From Cylindrospermum sp. NIES-4074 (GTDB lineage: Bacteria; Cyanobacteriota; Cyanobacteriia; Cyanobacteriales; Nostocaceae), in NCBI GenBank assembly GCA_003994795.1, contig AP018269.1, positions 1,739,346 through 1,803,345 of the forward strand: a stretch of DNA of 64,000 bases. The letters are read 5' to 3'. Below are positions 1 to 8,808 of the stretch, in pieces (position 1 is the stretch's first letter; each line of letters opens with the position of its first letter). Below the pieces are notes generated by a model. That model was not told the DNA's origin, ran no database searches, and saw only the letters and a program-made list of their open reading frames with translations. Position numbers and translations under genes: made by a program.

Positions 1-27
1 ACAACACAATTTATAGGGTGTATTGTT

Positions 28-723
28 TTGTCAGCAAATAATATTAAAGAGAGACTAAAGTCTCTGATTGAGGAAGCATCAGCAATAGACCCCAGTTTAG
101 CGAAAAGGCTAACCGAGATAAATCGCTGGGTTAAAGATGTCAAGCCTGGCTCGCTAACAGCTAAAAAATTTGTACTCTTTTTTCTGGAACAGATAACAAG
201 GGACTCTCGAACTTGGCTCGATATCAAAAGTCTAGCTTCTGAAGAAGCGCAGCAAAAGTATTATGAGCGCATGACACCAACTGAAGGCTATTGGTATAGC
301 TATCTATTCCCTCAATGGCTAAAGGAAGACGACCCAAATTTTTTTAAGTGGAAACAAAAGCTGATGGCTGGGGAGTTTAATCAGGCTGACACTGATGTTC
401 TGAAAGCAATAGCTACCTATATCATCCGTTACAATGGTACTTTTTGGCAGTGCTATATTGCAGATTTATCAATGGCAACTGATATAATTGTTAGTGGTAG
501 GCAGAATAAGCCTCTGTGTGTTCAAATCACTAGCCTCTCCGATGAATATTCTCAATCAAAGTCTGATACTTGGGAAAACACACTAGTATACTGGGGTATA
601 GAGAGAGGATTGTTCTTAAGTTATAATCCCGGTGCGAGTGACTTTGTAAATCAGATAGTTACTGTATCACTAGATAACAGTAATAATCTAAAAATAGGTA
701 TTTACTTAAAATTCAGTTTATAG
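28..723 (+). CDS. Unknown protein, first gene of a TPR-CHAT cassette; may be 5'-truncated
   Basis: I do not recognise this 231-residue protein. It begins at a TTG, but the frame stays open to the first base of the window, so the true start may lie outside. The N-terminal half is helical and charged. The C-terminal half (about residues 135-231) alternates hydrophobic strands and contains TDIIV (D152) followed by PLCVQITS (Q166, T168). That spacing recalls the D...(E/Q)xK core of PD-(D/E)XK nuclease folds, with the lysine replaced; this is inference only. No signal peptide or membrane segment is visible. It lies 60 bp before an acidic small protein and then the TPR-CHAT gene, all on the same strand, so the three are probably co-transcribed. 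A non-catalytic sensor or adaptor role is equally possible. Confidence 0.6.
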   Translation: MSANNIKERLKSLIEEASAIDPSLAKRLTEINRWVKDVKPGSLTAKKFVLFFLEQITRDSRTWLDIKSLASEEAQQKYYERMTPTEGYWYSYLFPQWLKEDDPNFFKWKQKLMAGEFNQADTDVLKAIATYIIRYNGTFWQCYIADLSMATDIIVSGRQNKPLCVQITSLSDEYSQSKSDTWENTLVYWGIERGLFLSYNPGASDFVNQIVTVSLDNSNNLKIGIYLKFSL

Positions 724-783
724 TAGTAGTTCACTTGCATTCACAAGTTTTGTAGTAATAGGTCTTAACCAAAATTAATCGTC

Positions 784-1251
784 ATGGTGAAAGAAAGACC
801 AACGGAACCACAAGCAAGATTAGAAATGTTTCTGCAACATCTAGAAGAAGGGAGACAGTTGCAGAATGACTGGATGACTCATGGATTTGACTGCGTAGAT
901 TTATATTGTGATGATGTTGATGGAGACTGGCTAGAAACTTGGGGAGATGATGATGATGAACCTGGTTATATAGAGTTAATGACAAATTTTCTGGAAAGTG
1001 ATGATTCGGTAGCGGTAAAGGTACGCAAGCAGCTACAGGATAAATCAATTTCAGAAATTATTGAAGAGTTGGAATTATGTCTGAGTGAGCTAAAAGAATC
1101 AGACCGTATTTTTGCTATGAAAAATTTGTTAGTTGGTGGTGTTGCGAGTTCAGGAAGTAACCGGGATTTTGGTGATAATGATATTGATGAAATTGAGTTT
1201 TTAGATTTAGCTGAAAGTTTGCTGGAGAAGTTGACAGAGATTTTGGGGTAA
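784..1251 (+). CDS. Small acidic protein, second gene of the TPR-CHAT cassette
   Basis: A 155-residue, strongly acidic protein that I cannot assign to a family. Residues about 36-61 are rich in Asp (a DDDDE run), and the C-terminal part (residues 80-155) is predicted helical, with a second acidic patch around DNDIDEIEFLD. There is no signal peptide, membrane segment or catalytic motif. The ATG at 784 follows the upstream gene by 60 bp, and the next gene starts 29 bp after its stop, which indicates one operon. By analogy with other CHAT-protease loci, where a neighbouring protein can be the substrate or regulator, it might be the target or inhibitor of the downstream protease. That is an inference from position, not from sequence. 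Confidence 0.65.
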   Translation: MVKERPTEPQARLEMFLQHLEEGRQLQNDWMTHGFDCVDLYCDDVDGDWLETWGDDDDEPGYIELMTNFLESDDSVAVKVRKQLQDKSISEIIEELELCLSELKESDRIFAMKNLLVGGVASSGSNRDFGDNDIDEIEFLDLAESLLEKLTEILG

Positions 1252-1280
1252 GCATTACTAGGAAATGGAATAAGTGAATA

Positions 1281-4211
1281 ATGGCTAAAGGATTTGGCAG
1301 GAAAAAAGCCAAAGAAAATTTTATAGAATATAGTAAGGATGACATAGAATTTTTACTTAAAATATTGCAAAAGACCCATGATAGTGATGCAGATCCACAA
1401 GTTGTTTATCCATTTTTGGTTGCTAATTTATATAGGCTAGATGAAAATTTTAACCACTTGTTAGAAGGTTGGGCTAATTTGAACCTACCTTTCATGGATC
1501 TATATTTAGCCAGAAGAATAGGATCAGATATTATGAAATTCAGCAACTTGATTTGTAATCTACCTGTAGGAAACAGAGCAAATCATATAGAAATTGCCAT
1601 TATTGGACATAATATTTTTGCTCCATTTGTTCATCGTGAAGAATTTCCAGAAGTATGGGCAATGCTTCAAAATGATATGGGTGAAGCATACCGTCAGCGA
1701 ATTTTGGGAAACTGTGGAGAAAATTTAGAACAGGCTATTAATTGTTATAAATCAGCCTTAGAAGTATTCAGTAATGAAAGTTATTCTGAAATATGGGCAG
1801 ATATCTTAAGTAATCTTGGTATTGCTTATATAGACCGTATTTTTGGAGACAGAGCAGAAAATTTAGAATCAGCAATTAAATCTCTAGAAACATCATTGCA
1901 AATCTTACCTCGTGAAATTTTTCCTCGAAAATGGGCGGGAACTAGAGGTAATTTAGGAGTTGCTTATAAAAATCGTATTTTTGGAAATCGATCTGAAAAT
2001 ATAGAACTAGCAATTTTATGTTATGAGGATGCACTACACATTTACAATATAGACGAATTTCCGAAACAATGGTCAGATATGTATAATAATCTCGGAGATG
2101 CCTACCTCTATCGAACTGTAGGGAAGAGAGCAGAGAATTTAGAATTAGCAATTAAGTCACTAAAAACAGCTTTACAAGTGTGTACATACGAAGCTTTTCC
2201 TTATGATTGGGCAGAAACTCAGAATAATTTAGGAACTGCTTACTTAAATCGCTTGATAGGAGATAGAAAAGAAAATATTCAATTGGCTTTTAATTACTAC
2301 CAGCAAGCTTTACAAGTACGTACTCTTGAAGCTTGCCCAAGACAATGGGCAGAAACCCAAAATAATTTTGGTTTCGTTTACTACTTTCTACAAAGAATTC
2401 CAGAGTCTATAAAATCATTTCAAATGGCTCTAGAAATAGAAAAATTATCAAAAGATAACTTGGCGTGCTTTAGAACAGGGCGAAACCTCGGTAAAATTGC
2501 ATTTCAATTAAGGCTTTGGCAAGAATCTATTCAGGGTTACGAGAGTGCAATAGAGTCACTAGAAACTAGCCGCACTTGGGTAAAGTCTGAATCACGCCGT
2601 CAAGAAATTCTAGAAGAATCCATTGATGTTTACCAAAATATGGTGCAAGCTTGCATCAATGCGGGACAAATTGATAAAGCTTTTGAATATGCGGAGCGAT
2701 CGCGTTCTCAACGTCTGGTAGACTTAATGGCAGGCTCCCAACTCTCCCAAGGTGAGGACATTCCGCCAAAAGTACAAGACTTGTTGCAGCAGTATGAAGA
2801 ATTGCAACGACAAATTGACCAGGAACGCCAAAGCCATCAATCCAAAAATAGCCGTAGTGAGACACGGGCTGCTTTGTCAGCATACAACGAAGTCATAGCT
2901 TCCCTAGAAACCCAAAAACAACAAGTTTGGGAAAATCTCAGACGTGAAGATCCTGTATTAGCGGGAGAAATTCAAGTTAACCCCCTCAGCTTGTCAGAAA
3001 TTCAAAAGCTAATTGACCAACAAAATACAGCTATTCTCAGCTTTTACACTACCAACGACGACACCCATATTTTTGTCGTGCAGCAAGACCAAATTAACCT
3101 CCATACCTGCACGGGGCAAGGGTTAGAGACGTTGCAAGGCTGGATAAATCAAAATTGGTTATTGCCTTATAAAGACAATTCCAAAATCTGGGAAAGTCAA
3201 ATAGAAAGTATTCTCCACCAACTAGCTGAAAGTCTGCAAATATCTGAACTCATCTCTCAACATCTTGAAGGAATTGAAGAGTTAATTTTAGTACCTCATC
3301 TGTTATTACATCAGATTCCCTTCGCTGCTTTACCTACTGGAGAATATCAGGAATATTTAGGAGATAAATTTCTGATTCGCTACACTCCAAGCTGTCAAAT
3401 TTTAGAATTTTGTCAACAACGCCTAAATGTAGAGACGTTGCATGCAACGTCTCTACTATACGGGATAGTAGAAGATGCTGAAGATAATCTTCCCTGTGCC
3501 AGATTTGAAGGCGAAACACTCGCCCAAATGTACAATATTCCACCAGAGAATAGATTAATTGGTAGTAGTCAAGCTACCTCTAAAAAGTATCGAGAACTAG
3601 CAAAACAAGTTAATGTACTCCACTCTTGTCACCATGCCCAATCTCACCTTGATAAGCCTTTGGAATCAGAGTTAATATTAGCGGATGGTAGTATCACTTT
3701 GGGGCAGTTGATGACACCCAGTTGGCGTTTACCTCAGCTTGTTGATGTGTTTCTCTCTTGCTGTGAGACAAATTTAGGTATTCCTTCCCTAACTGATGAT
3801 ATTCTCACTCTCTCTACAGGCTTTTTATGTGCCGGTGCTAGAAGCGTTATCAGTTCTCTATGGTCAGTCAAAGACCTAGCAACAGCATTATTTTCCATTT
3901 TTTACTATCAGCAGCGAAAATTAGGTAAAAGCCGTCCTGAAGCGTTACGGCAAGCGCAAATAAAACTGCGCGAATTCAGAAAAGCAGACCTAGAAGAAAT
4001 ATCCCAGCAAGCAGAAATTGGGCGAAAACAAGCTAGAAATCAGCGAAAACAATACCTACCTGATTCCGCAGAATATTTAGAATGCGATCGCGAATATAAA
4101 AAATATGCTGGAGTGTCGCTGGAAATTGAAAGGTTAAAACAATCTACTGGAGAGTTCCCCTTCTCGCGTCCTCATTACTGGGCAGCTTTTATCTGCCAAG
4201 GCTTACGATGA
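1281..4211 (+). CDS. TPR-CHAT protein (caspase-like peptidase with TPR sensor region)
   Basis: A 976-residue protein with a CHAT (caspase HetF-associated with TPRs) peptidase domain. At least six repeats of about 46 residues (roughly 125-400) carry the pattern NLGxAYxxR..G.RxENLExAI..Y..AL, a variant TPR solenoid. A coiled segment rich in Gln and Glu follows (about 490-560), then the CHAT domain (about 690-976). The expected His-Cys dyad is present: H785 in LHSCHHAQSH and C828 in VFLSCCETN. The fold is therefore probably active as a peptidase. CHAT proteins take part in regulated proteolysis, programmed death and anti-phage responses; which applies here is unknown. A 28-bp perfect palindrome is embedded in frame at codons 717-726, in the linker before the His region. 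The gene closes a three-gene cassette and is followed by an inverted repeat. Confidence 0.9.
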   Translation: MAKGFGRKKAKENFIEYSKDDIEFLLKILQKTHDSDADPQVVYPFLVANLYRLDENFNHLLEGWANLNLPFMDLYLARRIGSDIMKFSNLICNLPVGNRANHIEIAIIGHNIFAPFVHREEFPEVWAMLQNDMGEAYRQRILGNCGENLEQAINCYKSALEVFSNESYSEIWADILSNLGIAYIDRIFGDRAENLESAIKSLETSLQILPREIFPRKWAGTRGNLGVAYKNRIFGNRSENIELAILCYEDALHIYNIDEFPKQWSDMYNNLGDAYLYRTVGKRAENLELAIKSLKTALQVCTYEAFPYDWAETQNNLGTAYLNRLIGDRKENIQLAFNYYQQALQVRTLEACPRQWAETQNNFGFVYYFLQRIPESIKSFQMALEIEKLSKDNLACFRTGRNLGKIAFQLRLWQESIQGYESAIESLETSRTWVKSESRRQEILEESIDVYQNMVQACINAGQIDKAFEYAERSRSQRLVDLMAGSQLSQGEDIPPKVQDLLQQYEELQRQIDQERQSHQSKNSRSETRAALSAYNEVIASLETQKQQVWENLRREDPVLAGEIQVNPLSLSEIQKLIDQQNTAILSFYTTNDDTHIFVVQQDQINLHTCTGQGLETLQGWINQNWLLPYKDNSKIWESQIESILHQLAESLQISELISQHLEGIEELILVPHLLLHQIPFAALPTGEYQEYLGDKFLIRYTPSCQILEFCQQRLNVETLHATSLLYGIVEDAEDNLPCARFEGETLAQMYNIPPENRLIGSSQATSKKYRELAKQVNVLHSCHHAQSHLDKPLESELILADGSITLGQLMTPSWRLPQLVDVFLSCCETNLGIPSLTDDILTLSTGFLCAGARSVISSLWSVKDLATALFSIFYYQQRKLGKSRPEALRQAQIKLREFRKADLEEISQQAEIGRKQARNQRKQYLPDSAEYLECDREYKKYAGVSLEIERLKQSTGEFPFSRPHYWAAFICQGLR
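3429..3456. repeat. 28-bp perfect palindrome inside the CHAT coding sequence
   Basis: Two 14-bp arms (left arm GTAGAGACGTTGCA) form a perfect palindrome with no spacer. It is read in frame as VETLHATSL within the CHAT protein and introduces no stop. From memory, this sequence resembles an abundant dispersed palindrome of Nostoc-type genomes; copy number cannot be checked here. Confidence 0.85.
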
Positions 4212-4222
4212 TAAATCAAGTT

Positions 4223-4258
4223 TTAGGGTGCATTAGGGAAACCCCCAACGCACCCTAA
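4223..4258. terminator. Inverted repeat after the CHAT operon, possible terminator
   Basis: TTAGGGTGC at 4223-4231 pairs perfectly with GCACCCTAA at 4250-4258, with an inner GGG/CCC pairing. It begins 11 bp after the stop of the TPR-CHAT gene. There is no clear U-tract, so it may be a dispersed repeat acting as an mRNA end rather than a classical intrinsic terminator. Confidence 0.45.
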
Positions 4259-4297
4259 TGACGATGTGAGGCGAGAAGAGGGCGGGGAGAACCATAC

Positions 4298-4479
4298 GTG
4301 TCAACTTAAGGTGAAATCCTCGTAATGACGTGAGATCAAACTTATTCAATTATCAACCAATCCCAAAGAACCCCACCCCGGTTTTGATAAATCAAAACCT
4401 CCCCTCCCCTCAAGAGGGGAGGGGATTGAGGGGTGGGGTCAAACGTCTGTGGGACAACGGTTTGAGCTTAAGTTGACAC
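4298..4479. mobile_element. MITE-like element with 13-bp terminal inverted repeats
   Basis: GTGTCAACTTAAG at 4298-4310 is exactly repeated in inverse at 4467-4479, bounding a 182-bp non-coding segment. Inside lie nested C-rich and G-rich inverted repeats (CCCCTCCCC / GGGGAGGGG and CCCCACCCC / GGGGTGGGG), so the interior can fold on itself. GGGGAGAACC occurs just outside both ends (4284-4293 and 4485-4494), a few bases from the termini, which could be a duplicated flank. No transposase is encoded. Confidence 0.55.
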
Positions 4480-4499
4480 CAATGGGGGAGAACCCGCCC

Positions 4500-5102
4500 C
4501 TACGCGGCTACTTCAGCCAACTCGATGACGCGCCCTTCATAATCCTTAACCAAGAAATTCATCGGCTTCTGGTTGCGAATCTTGAACTTCAAACCGCGTA
4601 CTTCCACACGCATTAAAATCATTTCCAGGCAGTCACGGTCAAAGCAAACGTGACGTTGCTGATTTTTGAGTCCCAAACTAGCGCCAGTAATGACGTGCAA
4701 CTGGGTATTTTTCTTTAATTGATACCACAGCCCATCATTGGCATTATTCATCACCTTATTAGACCAAGTGGGGCTAGATGACATATAAAGAGGATCAATC
4801 CCCGTGGCCCCTATAGTTTGTTCGTAATTGTAGTAATAGTGCAAAGGTACTTCTGCCGCTGGCAAGTCTAGCAGCCCTTCATACAACTGTCGGGCAATTT
4901 CCAAGTCCGACACCATTACAGTATGTACCTTTGGGGCGCTGGTAAGGAACATCCACATAGCGCCGGCATAAGCTGCCAGCAACATTACCATGATGCCTTG
5001 GGTAGAGAATAGGCTATCCAAGGGCAAGGAAGGTAAAAAAGAGCCTAAAGTAAAAGGACTAAACAGGAACGGTATCAAACTTGCTGCTATAACCATGAAC
5101 AA
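4500..5102 (-). CDS. Membrane-anchored glyoxalase-like (VOC superfamily) protein
   Basis: A 200-residue protein. Residues 1-55 are hydrophobic and probably form two membrane segments (around 2-20 and 34-54). A VOC-type domain follows (about 58-200): HTVMVSDLEIARQLYEGLLD is typical of the first beta-alpha unit of glyoxalase/bleomycin-resistance folds, and RHVCFDRDCLEMILMRVEVRG plus the final VIELAEV fit the second half. The substrate is unknown, and metal ligands cannot be assigned with certainty. Related proteins are widespread in filamentous cyanobacteria. It stands alone between the MITE-like element and a divergently transcribed sigma-like gene. Function beyond the fold is not inferable. 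Confidence 0.7.
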   Translation of the reverse strand: MFMVIAASLIPFLFSPFTLGSFLPSLPLDSLFSTQGIMVMLLAAYAGAMWMFLTSAPKVHTVMVSDLEIARQLYEGLLDLPAAEVPLHYYYNYEQTIGATGIDPLYMSSSPTWSNKVMNNANDGLWYQLKKNTQLHVITGASLGLKNQQRHVCFDRDCLEMILMRVEVRGLKFKIRNQKPMNFLVKDYEGRVIELAEVAA

Positions 5103-5291
5103 ATCAAAGATTGTATAAGGGAGCCGCTTTTAGTATTGTCGATAAAGACTAACATTAAGTCCTTGTTTCTAGTTTATCAATACTCAAGTAGTCTGACTCT
5201 CAACTAGGAACTAAGCAACATGAAGATATTGTGCGATTAACTCCCAGATTGGGATTTCGAGTATATTTTAACACTATTTACCCAAAGGCTT

Positions 5292-5921
5292 GTGCAAATT
5301 CCTTCTTTTCCCGAAGCTAATCACCCACTGGTGAAGTCGCTGTTTCATCACAGTGATCAAGAACTGCTGAGTTTATTTCAGCGCTATCAAGATACTGGCA
5401 AGTACTTTATTGTGATTTTTTGCCGCTATAGCCCGATAGTTTACACCTTAATTCAACATTCGGCGCGATCGCCAGTACAAGCAGATTATCTCTTTGCTCT
5501 CACTTGGCGACACATACACTACGAACTCGGTGGACTGAATTTAACCACCCCCCAACCAGGCCGGGAACCCTTAACCTTGCAAAACTGGTTGATCAATATG
5601 ACAGCTTACTGCATTAACGAAATGCAAGTGCCGCCAACAGAAGCAATTCATTATTCTCTCCAGGCAACTTCACCGCCTCTATGGTGCTATGTAGAACAAG
5701 CATTAGACCAACTACCACCAGTTATGCGCTTAATGGTCTTAATGGCGCAAACGTTCCACTGGAGCGAAACTAGAATCGCTGCCTATCTGCAAGCAGAAGG
5801 AGAAAAGATTGCCCCTGTCGAGGTAGCCAATTTTCTCCAAGAAGGCTATCGTATGCTAGAAGACAAATTACCTGCTGATATTCGCGCCATTTACTTAGGT
5901 GAAAATTTGGCTTTGTCGTAA
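5292..5921 (+). CDS. Diverged sigma-70-like factor (ECF-type), putative
   Basis: A 209-residue soluble protein starting at GTG. The N-terminal part (about 20-110) looks like sigma region 2: SDQELLSLFQRYQDTGKYF, then QADYLFALTWRHIHYELGG. The C-terminal part (about 135-205) resembles region 4: ALDQLPPVMRLMVLMAQTFHW and then a diverged helix-turn-helix. Length fits ECF-type sigma factors, but the recognition helix is poorly conserved and there is no anti-sigma gene next to it. It precedes a secreted TPR protein by 95 bp on the same strand. I am fairly confident of the family resemblance, less so of sigma activity. Confidence 0.55.
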   Translation: MQIPSFPEANHPLVKSLFHHSDQELLSLFQRYQDTGKYFIVIFCRYSPIVYTLIQHSARSPVQADYLFALTWRHIHYELGGLNLTTPQPGREPLTLQNWLINMTAYCINEMQVPPTEAIHYSLQATSPPLWCYVEQALDQLPPVMRLMVLMAQTFHWSETRIAAYLQAEGEKIAPVEVANFLQEGYRMLEDKLPADIRAIYLGENLALS

Positions 5922-6016
5922 CTTAAGTATAAATGTGGATATAGCCAGTCTTCCATTAAAAAATTAAACTTTTTCTTAGACCTTTTCGTTAAACCGCAAT
6001 TTCACTGGGAACTGTT

Positions 6017-7108
6017 ATGAAACAGCGGCATTTCTTGTCAGGGCACGCAACTTTGAATTTAGATTCCACCCTTGCTTTACGGCAGTTTGGCAAATTCAAG
6101 TTTTGGACTTTTTATGTTTTATTGTGTACTTTTTTACTCACTCCCCTAGCGGCAGGCGCGGCGGATATCACTCAACAACTTCAGCGTCCTTTAAATAGTT
6201 CCACTAGCCGACAATTAAGAGATGAGGCAGATAGCTTGCTGCAACTTGCTCAACAACAACAAGCTTCAGGATTTGTCGAGAAAGCGATCGCATCAGGTTC
6301 ACGGGCTTTAGAGATTTATCACTCCATTGGTGACCTTAAAGCGCAGGGTTTGACTTATGATTTACTGGCAAAAGCTTATATTCAGCTAGATGATGTCAAA
6401 TCAGCTGAAGATAATTTACGCCGACGATTAGCGATCGCACGTGATACTCAAGATTTCCAATCTCAGATTTTTGCCCTGAATAATGTCGGTAGCCTGTTGC
6501 TACAAAAAGGTGAATTTGCCACCGCAGGTCAAGCTATAGCAGAAGCGCTTTCAATAGCTCGTAATGTCAAAAACATCGAGGGAGAAGGACTGTCTTTAAG
6601 TAATTTGGGTCTGGTAGCTGCCAGGATGGGAGATTATAATAGGGCGGTGAAAATGTATGAAAATGCTTTATCTTTCCGCCGTCAAACTCGTGATGCTATC
6701 GGTGAAGCAAATACCCTGAATAACTTGGGAGATGCCTACCTAGCAGTAGGAGATTATGAAAATACAATTGGTAATTATGGAGCCGCAATGCGGTTAGCTA
6801 AAATTACCTTTGATCGCCCTAATCAATTACGGGCAATTGATGGCTTAGTTGCCGCCCACAGTTCTGTAAGACGGTATGATCGTGCTTTTGAATTATTAGA
6901 GCAACGTTTATCGATTGCTCAACAATTACAAAATTCCCAGGAGCAACTGAACTCTTTTTCTTCCTACGGTCAGTTATACGAGAAACTCGGCAATTATGCA
7001 ACTGCCCGCAACTTTTACGAAAGAGCGATAACATTGGCGCGAAAATTACAAGATAATCAGCAAGAAGTACGATTGCTAAGTAGACTTAGCAACATACTAA
7101 AATATTAA
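6017..7108 (+). CDS. Exported TPR protein
   Basis: 363 residues. A hydrophobic segment at about 30-47 ending LAAGAAD looks like a signal peptide preceded by a long N-terminal extension, so the protein probably acts in the periplasm or on the membrane. From about residue 65 to the end it is a TPR array of the TPR_12 type: repeats with NNLGDAYLAVGDYENTIGNY and LSNLGLVAARMGDYNRAVKMYENAL, about 40 residues each, seven or so in total. Such arrays mediate protein-protein contacts; there is no enzymatic domain. Its stop overlaps the 3' end of the convergent isomerase gene by 4 bp. The partner is unknown. Confidence 0.75.
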   Translation: MKQRHFLSGHATLNLDSTLALRQFGKFKFWTFYVLLCTFLLTPLAAGAADITQQLQRPLNSSTSRQLRDEADSLLQLAQQQQASGFVEKAIASGSRALEIYHSIGDLKAQGLTYDLLAKAYIQLDDVKSAEDNLRRRLAIARDTQDFQSQIFALNNVGSLLLQKGEFATAGQAIAEALSIARNVKNIEGEGLSLSNLGLVAARMGDYNRAVKMYENALSFRRQTRDAIGEANTLNNLGDAYLAVGDYENTIGNYGAAMRLAKITFDRPNQLRAIDGLVAAHSSVRRYDRAFELLEQRLSIAQQLQNSQEQLNSFSSYGQLYEKLGNYATARNFYERAITLARKLQDNQQEVRLLSRLSNILKY

Positions 7109-7902
7109 GAGTAGCTATACCACTCTTCTAGCCAGACTTCAAACATTGTATCCATAATTTGTTCTCTAATTGATGGATTTAATTCTGAGGTAAACCATTT
7201 TTCCACTTTCAGAAGGTGATATCCCAATTTAGTCTGAATTGGGCCAATAACTTCACCTTCTTTTGCCTCATTAATAGCTGCTGCAATTGCCGGTGAAAGT
7301 TCTATTAAACTGCGAATTCCCACAAAACCGCCGTTTTGCTGAGACAGTTTACCCTGAGAATGTTCCAGTGCCAAAACACAGAAAGAACCATTTTCATCTT
7401 GCAACGTCTGCAAGATTTCCTCAGCAGTTGTCAAGTCAAAAACTAGGATTTGCGACAGCGCCACACGTCTAAAGCTTTTTTTGTTGGAGATATAAGCGCT
7501 GTCTACAGTTGCACCAAACAAATATTCTTTCAGCTTTTTCTCTAAAAGGGCAACTTTAATTCCTTGTGACCAATCCTGTATTCTGATGCGCTGCTGCTCT
7601 AGCCATGATAAGGTTTCCAGAGTTCCCCAAAACTGACGTTCTAAGCGAAAAGCATCTCCAGCCTTTTGCCATTCTGCATCGGATATTGTAATTTCCAATT
7701 GTTCACACACGGCTAAGATGAGTGCATCCCGTTCAGCTAAAGCAGCAATTTCAGCTAATTTTGTAGAACGCCGCAGGTATGCCAAAATTTGGGCATCAGT
7801 TGCGCGAGGAACTGCTACTACGGTTAATCTTTCCTGATACCGTACTTCTTCTTGAACGCTAATAATCGTTGGTATTAGGGTAGGTTCCAATTGCTCTTTC
7901 AT
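7105..7902 (-). CDS. Parvulin-type peptidyl-prolyl isomerase (PpiC/SurA-like)
   Basis: 265 residues. The N-terminal half (about 35-140) is helical and SurA-like. A rotamase domain follows at about 145-240: VALSQILVFDLTTAEEILQTL, then LEHSQGKLSQQNGGFVGIRSL and EGEVIGPIQTKLGYHLLKVE, which are the standard parvulin signature strands. There is no obvious signal peptide, so this looks cytoplasmic, unlike true SurA; in cyanobacteria such proteins often accompany type I secretion genes, but none is present here. It ends convergently against the TPR gene. The isomerase assignment is good; the client proteins are unknown. Confidence 0.8.
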   Translation of the reverse strand: MKEQLEPTLIPTIISVQEEVRYQERLTVVAVPRATDAQILAYLRRSTKLAEIAALAERDALILAVCEQLEITISDAEWQKAGDAFRLERQFWGTLETLSWLEQQRIRIQDWSQGIKVALLEKKLKEYLFGATVDSAYISNKKSFRRVALSQILVFDLTTAEEILQTLQDENGSFCVLALEHSQGKLSQQNGGFVGIRSLIELSPAIAAAINEAKEGEVIGPIQTKLGYHLLKVEKWFTSELNPSIREQIMDTMFEVWLEEWYSYS

Positions 7903-7983
7903 GATTTTTTGATTTTGAATTTTGTCTGAACTCCTGACACCTGAATTCTTAGCCGTTAAGATTATTAGTTAACTGACAACTGA

Positions 7984-8808
7984 TTAATTCAAGAACACCG
8001 CACCAGTTTCTTGAATCCTCAGAGCGCTTCTATCTTGACCAAAGTCGGTTGTTTCCTTCAATGTCACTTCTAACATTCCTGATTGCGAAGAGGGTCTAGG
8101 AGTTACCGACAGCAACCCGCCATCCTCCCGACGGAATGTCACCGTAGCGGGTGCGGTTAAGCCTTCGAGCGTTACATTTGATTTACCTTCAAGCGATCGC
8201 GCTGGCGTATCTCCAATCACTTCATAAGTCACATTCGCCCCCGTGTCATTTACCAACTTCACATTCACCCTCCCGTTCACCAAGGCAATCCTCGTGCTGG
8301 GGGTTTGTTGTTCTGGTGCTGGTGGCTGAGTAGAGAATGGGGGACGAGTCGGGACTGTTGACTCTCCTGGCTGGGGTACGAGAGTTTGCTCTCCAGGGGC
8401 TGGGCGTGGTGTGGGAGTTAGAGATCCCTCAGGTTGTGAAGTCCCTTGAGAGCGATCGTAAGGTGGCTCATTAAAAACACTAGGATTGGGATTAAGGGCT
8501 GAAGGTGCTTCTCCGCCAACACCCAATCTCGTTTGGTATGGTGATGGAGTGGCAGTATCTGGGCTAACGGGAAGAAGTCCTTGCTGCGTCAACCTTTGAG
8601 TTAGTGCATTAGGTGGGCATCCTTGAGGAACTAAAACCCGATTATTATGTGGTTCTTCGTAGAAAATACTGGGGCAGGGATTAACTCTGGGATTAAGCTG
8701 CTGCGCTACTGCTGTGTGAGTAAAAGCTGGCAAACTAATCAGCAATCCGCCACAAATACTCCCTAGTAACTGAGCAGACTTACGAATATTTTGGTGATTT
8801 GTATTCAT
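7984..8808 (-). CDS. Secreted proline-rich protein of unknown function
   Basis: 274 residues with a clear signal peptide (about 1-35, ending AVAQQ) and a strong Shine-Dalgarno (AAGGAG) ahead of ATG 8808. The mature part begins with a cysteine-containing region (NPCPSIFYEEP and PQGCPP), followed by a Pro/Thr/Ser-rich linker (about 105-170). It ends in an all-beta C-terminal domain (about 172-274) with RVNVKLVNDTGANVTYEVIGDT. The layout suggests a periplasmic or envelope protein. I know no named family. It lies 81 bp downstream of nothing on its own strand and upstream of the isomerase gene, which could be co-transcribed. Confidence 0.65.
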   Translation of the reverse strand: MNTNHQNIRKSAQLLGSICGGLLISLPAFTHTAVAQQLNPRVNPCPSIFYEEPHNNRVLVPQGCPPNALTQRLTQQGLLPVSPDTATPSPYQTRLGVGGEAPSALNPNPSVFNEPPYDRSQGTSQPEGSLTPTPRPAPGEQTLVPQPGESTVPTRPPFSTQPPAPEQQTPSTRIALVNGRVNVKLVNDTGANVTYEVIGDTPARSLEGKSNVTLEGLTAPATVTFRREDGGLLSVTPRPSSQSGMLEVTLKETTDFGQDRSALRIQETGAVFLN

